Shown here piece by piece: positions 54,850-64,000 of a stretch of 64,000 bases of DNA (its first letter is position 1; each line of letters starts with the position of its first letter). A model generated the notes under the pieces. The model ran no database searches and was not told the DNA's origin. It worked only from the letters and a program-made list of their open reading frames with translations. Source of the stretch: Bin52 sp965243345 (GTDB lineage: Bacteria > Pseudomonadota > Alphaproteobacteria > Thalassobaculales > Thalassobaculaceae); the NCBI GenBank assembly GCA_965243345.1, contig CBDEUR010000003.1, positions 186,001-250,000 of the forward strand, given 5' to 3'. Position numbers and translations under genes: made by a program.

Positions 54850-56400
54850 ATGACCGACAGTGATGCAGTACCGCACCGTCGTACCAGGGCGGGCGGCAGG
54901 GCAGTTCGTCGCGCGGAACGGACCCGTACGACGGTCGAGCAGGTCTCGACGATCACCCGGCGCATTCCGGTGTTCGAGGTACTCGATGCCGAGGCGCTCC
55001 AGATCATCGAGCACAACGCCGAGACCATCCTCGAGGAGGTCGGGATCGACTTCCGTGACGACCCCGAGGCACTGGCCATGTGGCGCGACGCCGGCGCCGA
55101 GGTCGACGGGGAGCGGGTGCGCATGCCGCGCGGTCTGGCCCGCTCGCTCGCCCGGACTGCTCCCGCGCGGTTTACCCAGCATGCGCGCAACCCGGCGCGT
55201 TCGGTCGAGATCGGCGGCGCGAAGACAGTGTTCGCCCCGGTCTACGGGCCGCCCTTCGTTCACGATCTCGAGGGCGGCCGGCGCTACGCGACGCTGGAGG
55301 ATTTCCGCAACTTCGTGAAGCTCGCCTGGCTGTCGCCGGGGCTGCACCATTCCGGCGGGACCGTGTGCGAACCGGTCGATCTGCCGGTAAACAAGCGGCA
55401 TTTCGACATGCTGTACGCTCACATGCGCCTGAGCGACAAGCCGATGATGGGCTCGGTGACGGCTCCCGAACGGGCAGCAGACTCGATCGAGATGGTCCGG
55501 CTGCTGTTCGGTGCCGGTGCGAATGACACCCGCACGATGCTGGTCAGCCTGATCAATGCCAATTCCCCGATGACGTGGGACGCGACCATGATCGGGGCGC
55601 TCAAGGCCTATGCCCGCGCCAACCAGGCGGCCATCATCTCTCCCTTCATCCTGTCGGGCGCGATGTCGCCGGTCACCGTTGCCGGAACCCTCGCGCAGAC
55701 ACTGGCCGAAGCGCTTGCGGGGATCGCCTTTTCCCAGTTGTGCCGTCCCGGCGCGCCGGTCGTGTTCGGCAGTTTCGCCAGCTCGATCTCGATGCAGTCG
55801 GGTGCGCCGACCTTCGGAACGCCGGAGCCGGCGCTGGTGCTGTACGGATGCGCGCAGCTTGCCCGTCGCCTCGGTGTCCCGTTCCGCTCGGGCGGGTCGC
55901 TGTGCGGCTCGAAACTGCCCGACGCCCAGGCGGCCTACGAATCCGCCAACACGTTGCTTCCCACGATGCTGGCCGGCGTGAATTTCGTTCTGCACGCGGC
56001 CGGGTGGCTCGAGGGCGGGCTGGTCTCGTCCTACGAGAAGTTCGTCATGGACGCCGATCAGCTCGCGATGATGCGCTCACTGCTCGAGGGCGTCGACGTA
56101 TCCGAGGCTGGCCAGGCGATGGATGCGATCCGCGAGGTCGGCCCCGGGGCGCATTTCCTCGGCTGTGCCCATACCCAGGCCCATTTCGAAACCGCGTTCT
56201 TCCGCTCCTCGATCGCGGACAACGGCACCTTCGAGCAGTGGCAGTCCGAGGGCAGCCGCGACGCGGCGACCCGGGCATCTGCCCTGGTAAAGCGCCTGCT
56301 CGGTGACTACGAGGCACCGTCGATCGACCCTGCGGTCGACGAGGCGCTTTGTGACTACATCGCCCGGCGCAAGGCGAGTTTCCCGGACTCGAACATCTGA
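54850..56400 (+). CDS. MttB-family (trimethylamine methyltransferase-like) protein
   Basis: The 516 aa product has the TIM-barrel MttB family pattern: ILEEVGIDFRDDPEALAMWR, GPPFVHDLEGGRRYATLEDF, VCEPVDLPVNKRHFDMLYAH and GAPTFGTPEPALVLYGCAQL. There is no internal amber codon, so it is a non-pyrrolysine member, a group that includes glycine betaine and other quaternary-amine methyltransferases. No corrinoid protein gene is adjacent. It converges on the operon at 57032-63946. Confidence 0.88.
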   Translation: MTDSDAVPHRRTRAGGRAVRRAERTRTTVEQVSTITRRIPVFEVLDAEALQIIEHNAETILEEVGIDFRDDPEALAMWRDAGAEVDGERVRMPRGLARSLARTAPARFTQHARNPARSVEIGGAKTVFAPVYGPPFVHDLEGGRRYATLEDFRNFVKLAWLSPGLHHSGGTVCEPVDLPVNKRHFDMLYAHMRLSDKPMMGSVTAPERAADSIEMVRLLFGAGANDTRTMLVSLINANSPMTWDATMIGALKAYARANQAAIISPFILSGAMSPVTVAGTLAQTLAEALAGIAFSQLCRPGAPVVFGSFASSISMQSGAPTFGTPEPALVLYGCAQLARRLGVPFRSGGSLCGSKLPDAQAAYESANTLLPTMLAGVNFVLHAAGWLEGGLVSSYEKFVMDADQLAMMRSLLEGVDVSEAGQAMDAIREVGPGAHFLGCAHTQAHFETAFFRSSIADNGTFEQWQSEGSRDAATRASALVKRLLGDYEAPSIDPAVDEALCDYIARRKASFPDSNI

Positions 56401-57031
56401 CGCTGTTTCCGTGCCGCCGGAGGGGCCCGGGGCCCTGGCCCGCGCATGACGACTGGCGGGTCGGTGCCATGCTGTCTGGTACGACGAACCGGGATCCCGG
56501 CACGCAAGCCGGAATCGGCATACCCGGGGACCGCCAGTGGCAAAACCACGCGGCTTGCCTGCGGGTGCCATCGTGCAGGTCGACCAGATCGAACCCTTCG
56601 TGCCCGGATGGAGGCTCGACGGTGAACCGTGAACCTTGTGGCAGGACGGTGTGCGGGGTTCGCAGCATCATCTTGCGACAGGCTCTTGCGCGACGTTCGC
56701 CGGTGCCCCACAGGTTGTCGAGCCACCCGCCGTCTTCACAGGCAAGATCAGACAGGCAAGCCCGTCACCGCGCTGTACGGCGACGCCGGACTCCCCTGCG
56801 TTCAGCTCCAGGATGCATGTGATCGGCCTGGAGAGGTGCCGGTATCCGCAACCGGGCAGGGTGGTACAGGGAGTGCGTTGCCGCTCAGCGATCCGCTCGA
56901 CTTCGCACGCGACAGGGACCGCTGGCTTCCCGGTTCCGTTCCTGCCGCGACCCGGCAACCAGGCGGAAGCAGGAGTGGACGGGCATCCTTCCTGATCGTG
57001 CTCCGCGCTCGCCCTCGCGCGATTGTCGGTG
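56401..57031. other. Gene-free stretch between convergent units
   Basis: About 630 bases between the stops of the MttB gene and the alpha/beta hydrolase gene. Frames are open on both strands because of high GC but none shows a family feature or start region. No terminator with a T tract is obvious. Confidence 0.45.
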
Positions 57032-57865
57032 TCAGTGCCGGAGCGACGCCAGGAACACGTGCGCAACGCGGTCCGGATCCTCGAGCGCGATCAGCGAGCC
57101 GGCATTTTCCAGGACCTCGAGCGTTGCCGTCGGCATGCGCTCGGCGAGCGCACGCGCCATCGCAACTGTCGGACCGGCGTGCCAAAGGTCGAGATCGGGC
57201 GCCAGGATCGTCACCGGGATCTGGATGCGGCCAAGCTCGGCGTCCGAAAGCCAGTGCCGCCGCAGGGCCGTGATCCACTTGGTGAAACGCTCGATGTCCG
57301 TGTGCACGAAGCGGTCGGCCTCGGCACGCCGTTGCGCGAGTGCTGCGACGCGGTCGAAATTCGCCTCGACGAAGCCGGGGGTCAGTCCCGACATGAACCA
57401 GTAGAGCGCATAGAGCTCCTTGTCGGGCTGGTTCATCATGGTGCGCATGAAGGCGATGCCGGCCTCGGCGCGTCGCATGTCCGGAAGCGTCGCGAAAGCG
57501 CCGAGCAGGGTGCAGGAGAGCAGCGCGTCGGCATGTCGTGCGGCCGCGTGCAGCGCGATATGACTGCCGCCGTTCCAGCCGAAAACGTGGAACCGCGGGT
57601 GGCCCAGCTCCTGCGCTACCCGTACCGTCAGGTCGGCATATCCGTCGAACACGGCTCCCGGGTCGTCGAGCAGCGGTCCCTCGGGCAGGCGCAGATCGAC
57701 GTTGGCAACCGTGAAACGTTGCGCGAGCCGTGACCAGAGGCCATCCCAGATGCCGGCGCCGCGCCCGGCGAGCCGGGTGAGGATCACCAATTCGGCACCG
57801 TCGCGCCGGGTGACGGCGACCCGGGTCCCGGCGGCCTCGATCTGCTCGGCGGCGGGCGCGGTCAC
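57032..57865 (-). CDS. Alpha/beta hydrolase, last gene of a catabolic operon
   Basis: The 277 aa product has a degenerate HG region (LTRLAGRGAGIWDGLWSRLA), the elbow FGWNGGSHIALH in which the usual Ser is replaced by Asn-Gly (GWNGGS), and late DLDLWHAGPTVAMARALAER. The loss of a canonical G-x-S-x-G nucleophile means catalysis may use another residue or be lost. The GTG at 57865 is chosen, 22 bases below the dehydrogenase stop. Its frame is open upstream but overlaps the dehydrogenase. Confidence 0.75.
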   Translation of the reverse strand: MTAPAAEQIEAAGTRVAVTRRDGAELVILTRLAGRGAGIWDGLWSRLAQRFTVANVDLRLPEGPLLDDPGAVFDGYADLTVRVAQELGHPRFHVFGWNGGSHIALHAAARHADALLSCTLLGAFATLPDMRRAEAGIAFMRTMMNQPDKELYALYWFMSGLTPGFVEANFDRVAALAQRRAEADRFVHTDIERFTKWITALRRHWLSDAELGRIQIPVTILAPDLDLWHAGPTVAMARALAERMPTATLEVLENAGSLIALEDPDRVAHVFLASLRH

Positions 57866-57887
57866 GACGTCCCGTTCGCGGTCGTGG

Positions 57888-58895
57888 TCACTCCGCGCGC
57901 CCCGTGTCGCGAAAGGCGATCTCGTTCTCGACAACGGCGCCGGCATAGAACCGCGCAAGGTTGTCGAACAGGGCGCGCATCTTGGTCTCGAACGCGTCGC
58001 GGGTGCCGGCGGCGATGTGAGGGGTGAGCACGACGTTGCGGAGCCGCGCGAGCGGATTGTCGGGGTGGAACGGTTCGTACTCGAACACGTCGAGCGCGGC
58101 ACCGCCAAGATGGCCGGTCTCAAGGGCGCGGACGAGGGCGAGTTCGTCGACGAGGTCGCCGCGGGACGTGTTGACGAGGACGGCGCCCGGTTTCATGGCG
58201 CCGAGCGCCGCGCCGTCGACCAGATGGCGCGTCTCGGGCGTCGACGGCAGGTGCAGGGTGACGACGTCGGCGTCGTCGAGCAGGGTCGAGAGATCGACCT
58301 TCTCGAGCCCGAGTTCCCGCTCGCGGGCGTCCGGCAGCCGGACGTTGGGATCGGCATAGATCCCGCGTGTGCCGAACGCACGGAACCGGGCGGCCGCGGC
58401 CTGGCCGATCCGCCCCATGCCGACATATCCCACCACCTTGCCGTCGAGCTCGCGGGACTCGAAGCGCAGCGTGTTGACATGCCAGCGGCCTTCTCGGAGC
58501 TCGGCATCTGCGAAGGAAAGGCGGCGCATCACCGCGAGTGTCAGCATTACCGCGTGCTCCGCCACCCCGACCGTCGTGCCCTCCGGGTTGATGGCGAGGC
58601 GCGCCCGGGTTCGGCGCAGAGCGTCAAGGTCGATCGTGTCCTGATACCCGACCCCCTGGTGATGCACGAAGGCGAGCCGGCGCGCCGCCTTGATCATGTC
58701 GCCGCCGAGCGGGTGCGAGGCGACGACCACCGCGTCCGCGTCGGCGATACGGGCCTGCCGCTCGGCCGGGTGGTCCTCGGCGAGTGTGAGCACATCGAAG
58801 CGTTCGCCGGCGGCGGCCCGGACCATGGCGTAGACCTCGTCGGGCGCATGGCTCCAGTACAGCACTCGCGGCCGGTCGCGCTCGGGCTCGGTCAT
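57888..58895 (-). CDS. D-2-hydroxyacid dehydrogenase
   Basis: The 335 aa NAD(P)-dependent enzyme has the Rossmann motif VGYVGMGRIGQAAAARFRAFG, LHLPSTPETRHLVDGA, the catalytic Arg in NTSRGDLVDE and the catalytic Glu/His pair in ALDVFEYEPFHPDNPL and VLTPHIAAGT. It interconverts 2-hydroxy and 2-oxo acids; the substrate is unknown. It overlaps the RraA-like gene by four bases. Confidence 0.92.
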   Translation of the reverse strand: MTEPERDRPRVLYWSHAPDEVYAMVRAAAGERFDVLTLAEDHPAERQARIADADAVVVASHPLGGDMIKAARRLAFVHHQGVGYQDTIDLDALRRTRARLAINPEGTTVGVAEHAVMLTLAVMRRLSFADAELREGRWHVNTLRFESRELDGKVVGYVGMGRIGQAAAARFRAFGTRGIYADPNVRLPDARERELGLEKVDLSTLLDDADVVTLHLPSTPETRHLVDGAALGAMKPGAVLVNTSRGDLVDELALVRALETGHLGGAALDVFEYEPFHPDNPLARLRNVVLTPHIAAGTRDAFETKMRALFDNLARFYAGAVVENEIAFRDTGRAE

Positions 58896-59587
58896 GCCCT
58901 GGGCGCGTCCAGGTAGCGCACGCGGTCGCTCTCGAGGACGCCGGAGAGCCAGTCCGGCGCGTCGAGGCCGCCCCTGACCGCCATTTCCATGTTCGCCTCT
59001 TTCTTCCTGATGCCGGCCAGGGCGTCGAGCACTTCGCGGGCACGGGGCAGCGGTACCACGACGACGCCGTCGCGGTCGCCGACGACGATGTCTCCGGGCG
59101 CCACTGCGACACCGCCGATGGCGATCGGCAGGCCGATTTCGCCCGGACCGTTCTTGAACGGTGAATTCGGAGACAGCCCGGCGGCGTGTACCGGGATGCC
59201 GACCTCCTCGATTCCGGCGACGTCGCGGACGAGACCGTCGGTCACTGCGGCAGCGATGCCCCGGTTCCTTGCCATGCCGAGCAGAAGGTCGCCGAGGATC
59301 GAGGCGTCGGTCGCGCCACCGTTGGTGGCGACCAGCACATCGCCCGATCTTGCCACGGACAGCGCCACGTACGGCGTCAGGTTGTCGCGCGGTATGGTCC
59401 AGCAGGTGAGCGCCGGGCCGACGAACGGGCCGCCCTCGTGGATCGGGCGGATGAAGTGGCCGAGGGCGCCCCGGCGGCCGAGCGCATCGACGACAAACCC
59501 GGTCGGCACGCCGCGGAACCCATCGACAAGCTTCTTGTCCGGTCGCGGGAAGTCGCGGCGGACGATGACGGCGTTCTCGGCGGGCAT
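58892..59587 (-). CDS. RraA-like protein (aldolase/regulator family)
   Basis: The 231 aa product has the RraA/HMG-aldolase core: GALGHFIRPIHEGGPFVGPA, ILGDLLLGMARNRGIAAAVT, DGLVRDVAGIEEVGIPVHAA and GDIVVGDRDGVVVVP. Members act as 4-hydroxy-4-methyl-2-oxoglutarate/oxaloacetate aldolases or as RNase E inhibitors. The D-G-x-x-R-D motif for a metal-dependent aldolase is present, and the catabolic operon favours an enzyme. Confidence 0.88.
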   Translation of the reverse strand: MPAENAVIVRRDFPRPDKKLVDGFRGVPTGFVVDALGRRGALGHFIRPIHEGGPFVGPALTCWTIPRDNLTPYVALSVARSGDVLVATNGGATDASILGDLLLGMARNRGIAAAVTDGLVRDVAGIEEVGIPVHAAGLSPNSPFKNGPGEIGLPIAIGGVAVAPGDIVVGDRDGVVVVPLPRAREVLDALAGIRKKEANMEMAVRGGLDAPDWLSGVLESDRVRYLDAPRA

Positions 59588-59606
59588 GGGCGCGGTCTCC
59601 AGGCAG

Positions 59607-60716
<1,110 letters not shown>

Positions 60717-60729
60717 GGCGTGCGTCCGG

Positions 60730-61566
60730 TCATTTCACGGCTCCCGCGGTCATGCCCTGGATCAGCTTCTCGGAGAAGAACGCGTAGACGACGATCACCG
60801 GAACGATGGCGATCATCAGCCCGGTCGAGATCATGCCGATGTCCTCGAGCTGATCGCCCATGAACTTCTGCACGCCGAGCGGAAGCGTACGATTGCTCTC
60901 GTCGGTGATCAGCACCACGGCGTAGAGGAACTCGTTCCACAGATTGATGAAGTTGAGAATCACCGTGGTCGCGATCGCCGGCATTCCGACGGGCATGGTG
61001 ATCTTCCAGAAGATCTCCCAGTGCGAGTAGCCGTCGACCTTGGCGGCGTCGTAGAGGTCCTGCGGGATCCGCGCGAAGAAGCCCTCGAGGATGTAGACCG
61101 TGAGCGGCAGCTGAATCGCGATGTAGACCAGGGTCAGGCCGAGCAGCGTGTCGTAGAGCCGGTATTCGACCAGGGACTGGAACAGCGAGATGATGGTGAT
61201 CTGGGGAGGAAAGATCAGAGTGGAGAAGATCACGAACAGGACCACCCGGTTGCCCGGGAAGCGGTAGCGCGCGAGGCAATGGGCGGCCATCGCGCCGATG
61301 ACCGTGAGCGCGAGGACGGCGGACACCACGACGATGGTCGAATTCCAGAAGTAGGTCCCGTAGTTCGAGCCGGTCCATGCCTCGACGTACTTGTCCAGGT
61401 GCAGGGTCTCCGGCAGGGCGTAGGCGTTGGCACTGATCTCGGAGGTGGTGCGCAGCGACATGCTGGCGATCCACAGGAACGGGCCGGCCGAGTAGCAGGT
61501 GTAGAGCCCAAGGATCGCGAGCAGGCCGGTCCGGGCGAGAAAGCGTGTGGTGAGGATGTCGCGCAA
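60730..61566 (-). CDS. ABC transporter permease, MalG/UgpE type
   Basis: The 278 aa product has six hydrophobic helices and the EAA loop DLYDAAKVDGYSHWEIFWKI typical of sugar permeases. The start is a TTG at 61566, seven bases after GGGAG and directly behind the stop of the first permease; no ATG or GTG fits better. It pairs with the MalF-type permease. Confidence 0.88.
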   Translation of the reverse strand: MRDILTTRFLARTGLLAILGLYTCYSAGPFLWIASMSLRTTSEISANAYALPETLHLDKYVEAWTGSNYGTYFWNSTIVVVSAVLALTVIGAMAAHCLARYRFPGNRVVLFVIFSTLIFPPQITIISLFQSLVEYRLYDTLLGLTLVYIAIQLPLTVYILEGFFARIPQDLYDAAKVDGYSHWEIFWKITMPVGMPAIATTVILNFINLWNEFLYAVVLITDESNRTLPLGVQKFMGDQLEDIGMISTGLMIAIVPVIVVYAFFSEKLIQGMTAGAVK

Positions 61567-61577
61567 GCCCTGGCTCC

Positions 61578-62549
61578 CTAGTATTCGAGCCGGTCGCGCT
61601 GGCGGAACAGCCAGGTGAGGCCGAGCACGCAGGCGAGCACGACGACGAACCAGACGGCGGCGACGGTGGAGGGATAGCCAAGATCGAAGGTGTTCCACTC
61701 GAAGGCGCGCTTGTAGACGTAGGTCGACACCGTCTCGGTCGACCACATCGGCCCGCCACCGGTCATGATCCAGACCAGGTCGAAGACCCGCATCTTGCCG
61801 ATGAAGGCCAGGATCAGGAGGTTTACCAGGGTCGGCCGGATCATGGGCACGATGATGAAGACAAGCTTGTGGAACCAGCCGCAGTTGTCGAGCTCGGCGG
61901 CCTCCAGCACCTCGCGGGGCAGGGCGTGGATGGCGGCGAGGCAGACCACCATGTTGAAGCCGGCCCATTTCCAGGCATGGGCGAAGATCAGCGACCACAG
62001 GGCCGTGTCGGGATGACCGATCCAGGTCTGCTGCCAGTCCTCCAGGCCGACGCTGCGCAGCAGCATGTTGGCCACGCCCCAGTCATAGTTGTAGATCCAC
62101 ATCCACAGGATCGCGACGACGACGTAGGAAATCAGCACCGGTGTGAACCAGGCGACCCTGAAAAACCGGGCGAAGGGCACCCTGGCATAGAGGCAGAGCG
62201 CGAGCAGCAGGCCGACACCGACATCGATCAGGGGGGCGACGCCGGCCCAGGTCAAGGTATTGGTGACGGCGCGAAAGAAGATGTCGTCGTTCACGAACAG
62301 CTCGACGTAGTGGTCGAGCCCGACGAACTCGGTGCGCCCGCCGGGTCGGATGATGTGGATGCTGTTCCAGAACGTCCGGATCACCGGGTAGGCGGTGAAG
62401 GCGGCGTACATCAGCAGCGCCGGCGTGACGAAGACGATCACGGCGCCCCAGGCGGTCGCGAGCGCGTCGTCACCGCGCAGGGCCTCGCGCAGGCGCCCGA
62501 GCGCCGACGTCCGTTTGCCGGTTTCAGATGTCGCCGTAATCGCCGTCAC
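61578..62549 (-). CDS. ABC transporter permease, MalF/UgpA type
   Basis: The 323 aa product has six hydrophobic helices and the EAA loop PREVLEAAELDNCGWFHKLV. It starts with GTG at 62549. The N-terminal 30 residues are cytosolic, followed by IVFVTPALLMYAAFTAYPVI as the first helix. It lies between the binding-protein gene and the second permease. Confidence 0.9.
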   Translation of the reverse strand: MTAITATSETGKRTSALGRLREALRGDDALATAWGAVIVFVTPALLMYAAFTAYPVIRTFWNSIHIIRPGGRTEFVGLDHYVELFVNDDIFFRAVTNTLTWAGVAPLIDVGVGLLLALCLYARVPFARFFRVAWFTPVLISYVVVAILWMWIYNYDWGVANMLLRSVGLEDWQQTWIGHPDTALWSLIFAHAWKWAGFNMVVCLAAIHALPREVLEAAELDNCGWFHKLVFIIVPMIRPTLVNLLILAFIGKMRVFDLVWIMTGGGPMWSTETVSTYVYKRAFEWNTFDLGYPSTVAAVWFVVVLACVLGLTWLFRQRDRLEY

Positions 62550-62572
62550 CGCCCGCTAGCATGAGGGAATTC

Positions 62573-62612
62573 GGAGGACCGGCTCGGCGCGAAAGCGCGT
62601 CGCCGACCCTCC
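62573..62612 (-). other. Intercistronic stem-loop between binding protein and permease genes
   Basis: A long imperfect hairpin (outer arms GGAGG and CCTCC, inner GCGC/GCGC around a GAAA-like loop) lies between the binding-protein stop and the permease start, without a T tract. In binding-protein operons such structures commonly stabilise the upstream message and lower downstream expression. Confidence 0.5.
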
Positions 62613-62656
62613 GGCAAAGGCCGCCCGTTTGGGCGCCAGGCAAATGCTACTCGCGA

Positions 62657-63946
62657 TCAGCCGGTGAAGCAGCCGTCGTTCATCATGCCCGTCGCTGTCT
62701 CCGCATCGACGAGGCCGGCGGGAAAGCCGGTGTTCATCACCTGTTCGAAGGTCTCGCGACACTTTCCCTTGAAGAACTGCAGCGGCGTGCCGAAGAAGTA
62801 CTCCGCGTTCTCGTTGACGGCTTCGAGCGTCTTGAAGTAGTCGCGATAGGGGCCGGTGATCGTGGACGTGTCGGCCTTGATGCCGGTCTGCACCAGCACG
62901 GTCGAGAGCCACAGATTGCCGTATTCCGGTGTCGCGAGGATGTTCAGGAACTCGCCCGCCAGATCAGGATGCGCGGTTGCGGCGTTGACCACGAAGCTGC
63001 CGGCCACGTTGTTGGTCTTGCAGGCGTTGCAGGCACCTCCGTCCATCGCCGGGCCGTTCATCATGCCAAGCGGGAAGTCCTCGGGCTGGCCGCCCTTGTC
63101 GGGAGGATTGAAGGCCCGGCTGGTGTACCAGCTGCCGATCGGGAAGACGACGCCGCCCGGCTTGGTGTGGAAGTAGTAGTGGGACTCGCCGAGCTTCAGC
63201 GTCGAGAAGCTCTTCGGGTAGGCGCCGGCCTTGACCAGCTCCTCGACGTACCCGAATACCTCCATCACCCGCGGGTCCTTGAACGACAGCGCGCCGCTCA
63301 GCAGCCTGCCGTAGTCGTCCTGGCCCAGCTTCTTCAGCAGCAGCTCGTGGGTCACATAGGCGCCGGGATACGGCCGGTCACCCACGCCCTGGACGATCGG
63401 GGTAATCCCCTCGGACATCGCCTTCTCGACCAGCGCCCGGAAGTCGGCCTGGCTGAGCTGGAAGTGCGGCGGCCCGACCTCGTAGCCGAGCTGCGCCAGG
63501 AGATCCCGGTTGTAATACCACTCGACAGTGGATGCCTCGAGCGGGAAGCCCCAGGTCTTGCCGTCGCGTTGCCAGGCTGATCGGGCCCAGCCATACACGT
63601 TGTCCCAGTTCACCAGGTCGTCGAGTGCCAGCAGCAACCCGTTGTCGATGTACTCGGTGCGGTCCGGGTCGAGATAGAACAGGTCCGGGCCCTGGCCGGC
63701 GCGCAGCGCGGACTGCAGCGCCGCGTAGAGCGGGTTCTTCTGGTACCACGTGATCTTGACCGTGACGTCGGCGTGCCGGCTCTCCAGTTCCCGAGCCGCT
63801 TTCTCGACGAAGGCGACCTTGGTCTCGTGGTCGGCCCAGTGGCTCCACAGCGTGAGTTCTCGCTCGGCCTGGGCCGGTAGGGTGGCGCCAGTCAGTGTGG
63901 CGCCGGCCAGCGCTGCCGCCGCCATCCATGATCGTGCATGTCGCAT
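62657..63946 (-). CDS. Extracellular solute-binding protein of a carbohydrate-type ABC transporter
   Basis: The 429 aa product starts with a signal peptide (MRHARSWMAAAALAGATLTG, cleavage near AQAERE). It shows the family 1 binding-protein pattern LTLWSHWADHETKVAFVEKA, GPDLFYLDPDRTEYIDNG and a hinge region with FPIGSWYTS. Four Cys in two pairs (GGACNACK and GKCRETF plus DGCF) may form disulfides. GGAGG lies nine bases upstream. It is the first gene of the operon; its promoter lies at or beyond the window end. Confidence 0.92.
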   Translation of the reverse strand: MRHARSWMAAAALAGATLTGATLPAQAERELTLWSHWADHETKVAFVEKAARELESRHADVTVKITWYQKNPLYAALQSALRAGQGPDLFYLDPDRTEYIDNGLLLALDDLVNWDNVYGWARSAWQRDGKTWGFPLEASTVEWYYNRDLLAQLGYEVGPPHFQLSQADFRALVEKAMSEGITPIVQGVGDRPYPGAYVTHELLLKKLGQDDYGRLLSGALSFKDPRVMEVFGYVEELVKAGAYPKSFSTLKLGESHYYFHTKPGGVVFPIGSWYTSRAFNPPDKGGQPEDFPLGMMNGPAMDGGACNACKTNNVAGSFVVNAATAHPDLAGEFLNILATPEYGNLWLSTVLVQTGIKADTSTITGPYRDYFKTLEAVNENAEYFFGTPLQFFKGKCRETFEQVMNTGFPAGLVDAETATGMMNDGCFTG

Positions 63947-64000
63947 GTGTCTCTTCCTCCGGGTTCCGCCGCCTCCTGAGGCGGCAGAGTGGTCGCCGCG

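Overview
The window reads as chromosome of a high-GC alphaproteobacterium, most likely of the Rhodospirillales type. The evidence is the S10/spc/alpha ribosomal order, a short-LID adenylate kinase, an F1-ATPase chaperone of the ATP12 family, and ispH, thrB and rnhA on one strand in their usual order. This placement is inferred from gene content; no 16S rRNA or tRNA gene was recognised.

Layout. 1-10638 is a ribosomal block from rplV (5'-truncated by the window edge) to rplQ, with secY and adk, and a sigma70-like promoter overlapping the adk stop that starts the rpsM-rpsK-rpoA-rplQ unit. 10645-16338 is a tightly overlapping housekeeping run: Deg protease, rarA, an RNase H-fold DUF429-like protein, crcB, an RluA-type pseudouridine synthase and ATP12. 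16381-19953 holds pccB, a small putative exported protein, an alpha/beta hydrolase and a tandem Usp protein. 19989-27887 is the ispH-thrB-rnhA series on the minus strand, split by about 5.5 kb of accessory DNA: DUF433, a hydrolase gene relic, hipBA with a palindromic operator, a DDAH-like enzyme and an AT-rich PD-(D/E)XK-like gene. 28043-36347 holds a lipoprotein, a second acyl-CoA carboxyltransferase, an SDR, hydantoinase/oxoprolinase A and B subunits, a dienelactone-hydrolase-like protein and a YbaK deacylase. 36371-41094 is the glycine cleavage operon gcvT-gcvH-gcvP behind a tandem glycine riboswitch. 41104-43606 encodes a luciferase-like flavin enzyme and an iron-type alcohol dehydrogenase.

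43607-53835 is a 10 kb accessory island and the most interesting part. Its intact core is two genes joined by an ATGA overlap: an AAA ATPase with a DUF4143-like nuclease-fold C-terminus (425 aa), and a 1362 aa NACHT/STAND-type NTPase ending in a PD-(D/E)XK-like domain. The architecture suggests an antiphage defence module (inference). Around it lie relics: a second decayed ATPase copy fused in frame to the 3' end of a large serine recombinase, a 250 bp fragment of the STAND gene, two copies of a 215 bp repeat, an IS1634-like transposase remnant, an acyl-CoA dehydrogenase tail, and a small cysteine-rich exported protein.

53836-63946 holds an exported orphan protein, an MttB-family methyltransferase, and a convergent catabolic operon. 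In transcription order that operon encodes a solute-binding protein, two permeases, an ABC ATPase, an RraA-like protein, a D-2-hydroxyacid dehydrogenase and an alpha/beta hydrolase. It probably imports and processes a sugar acid or similar small molecule.
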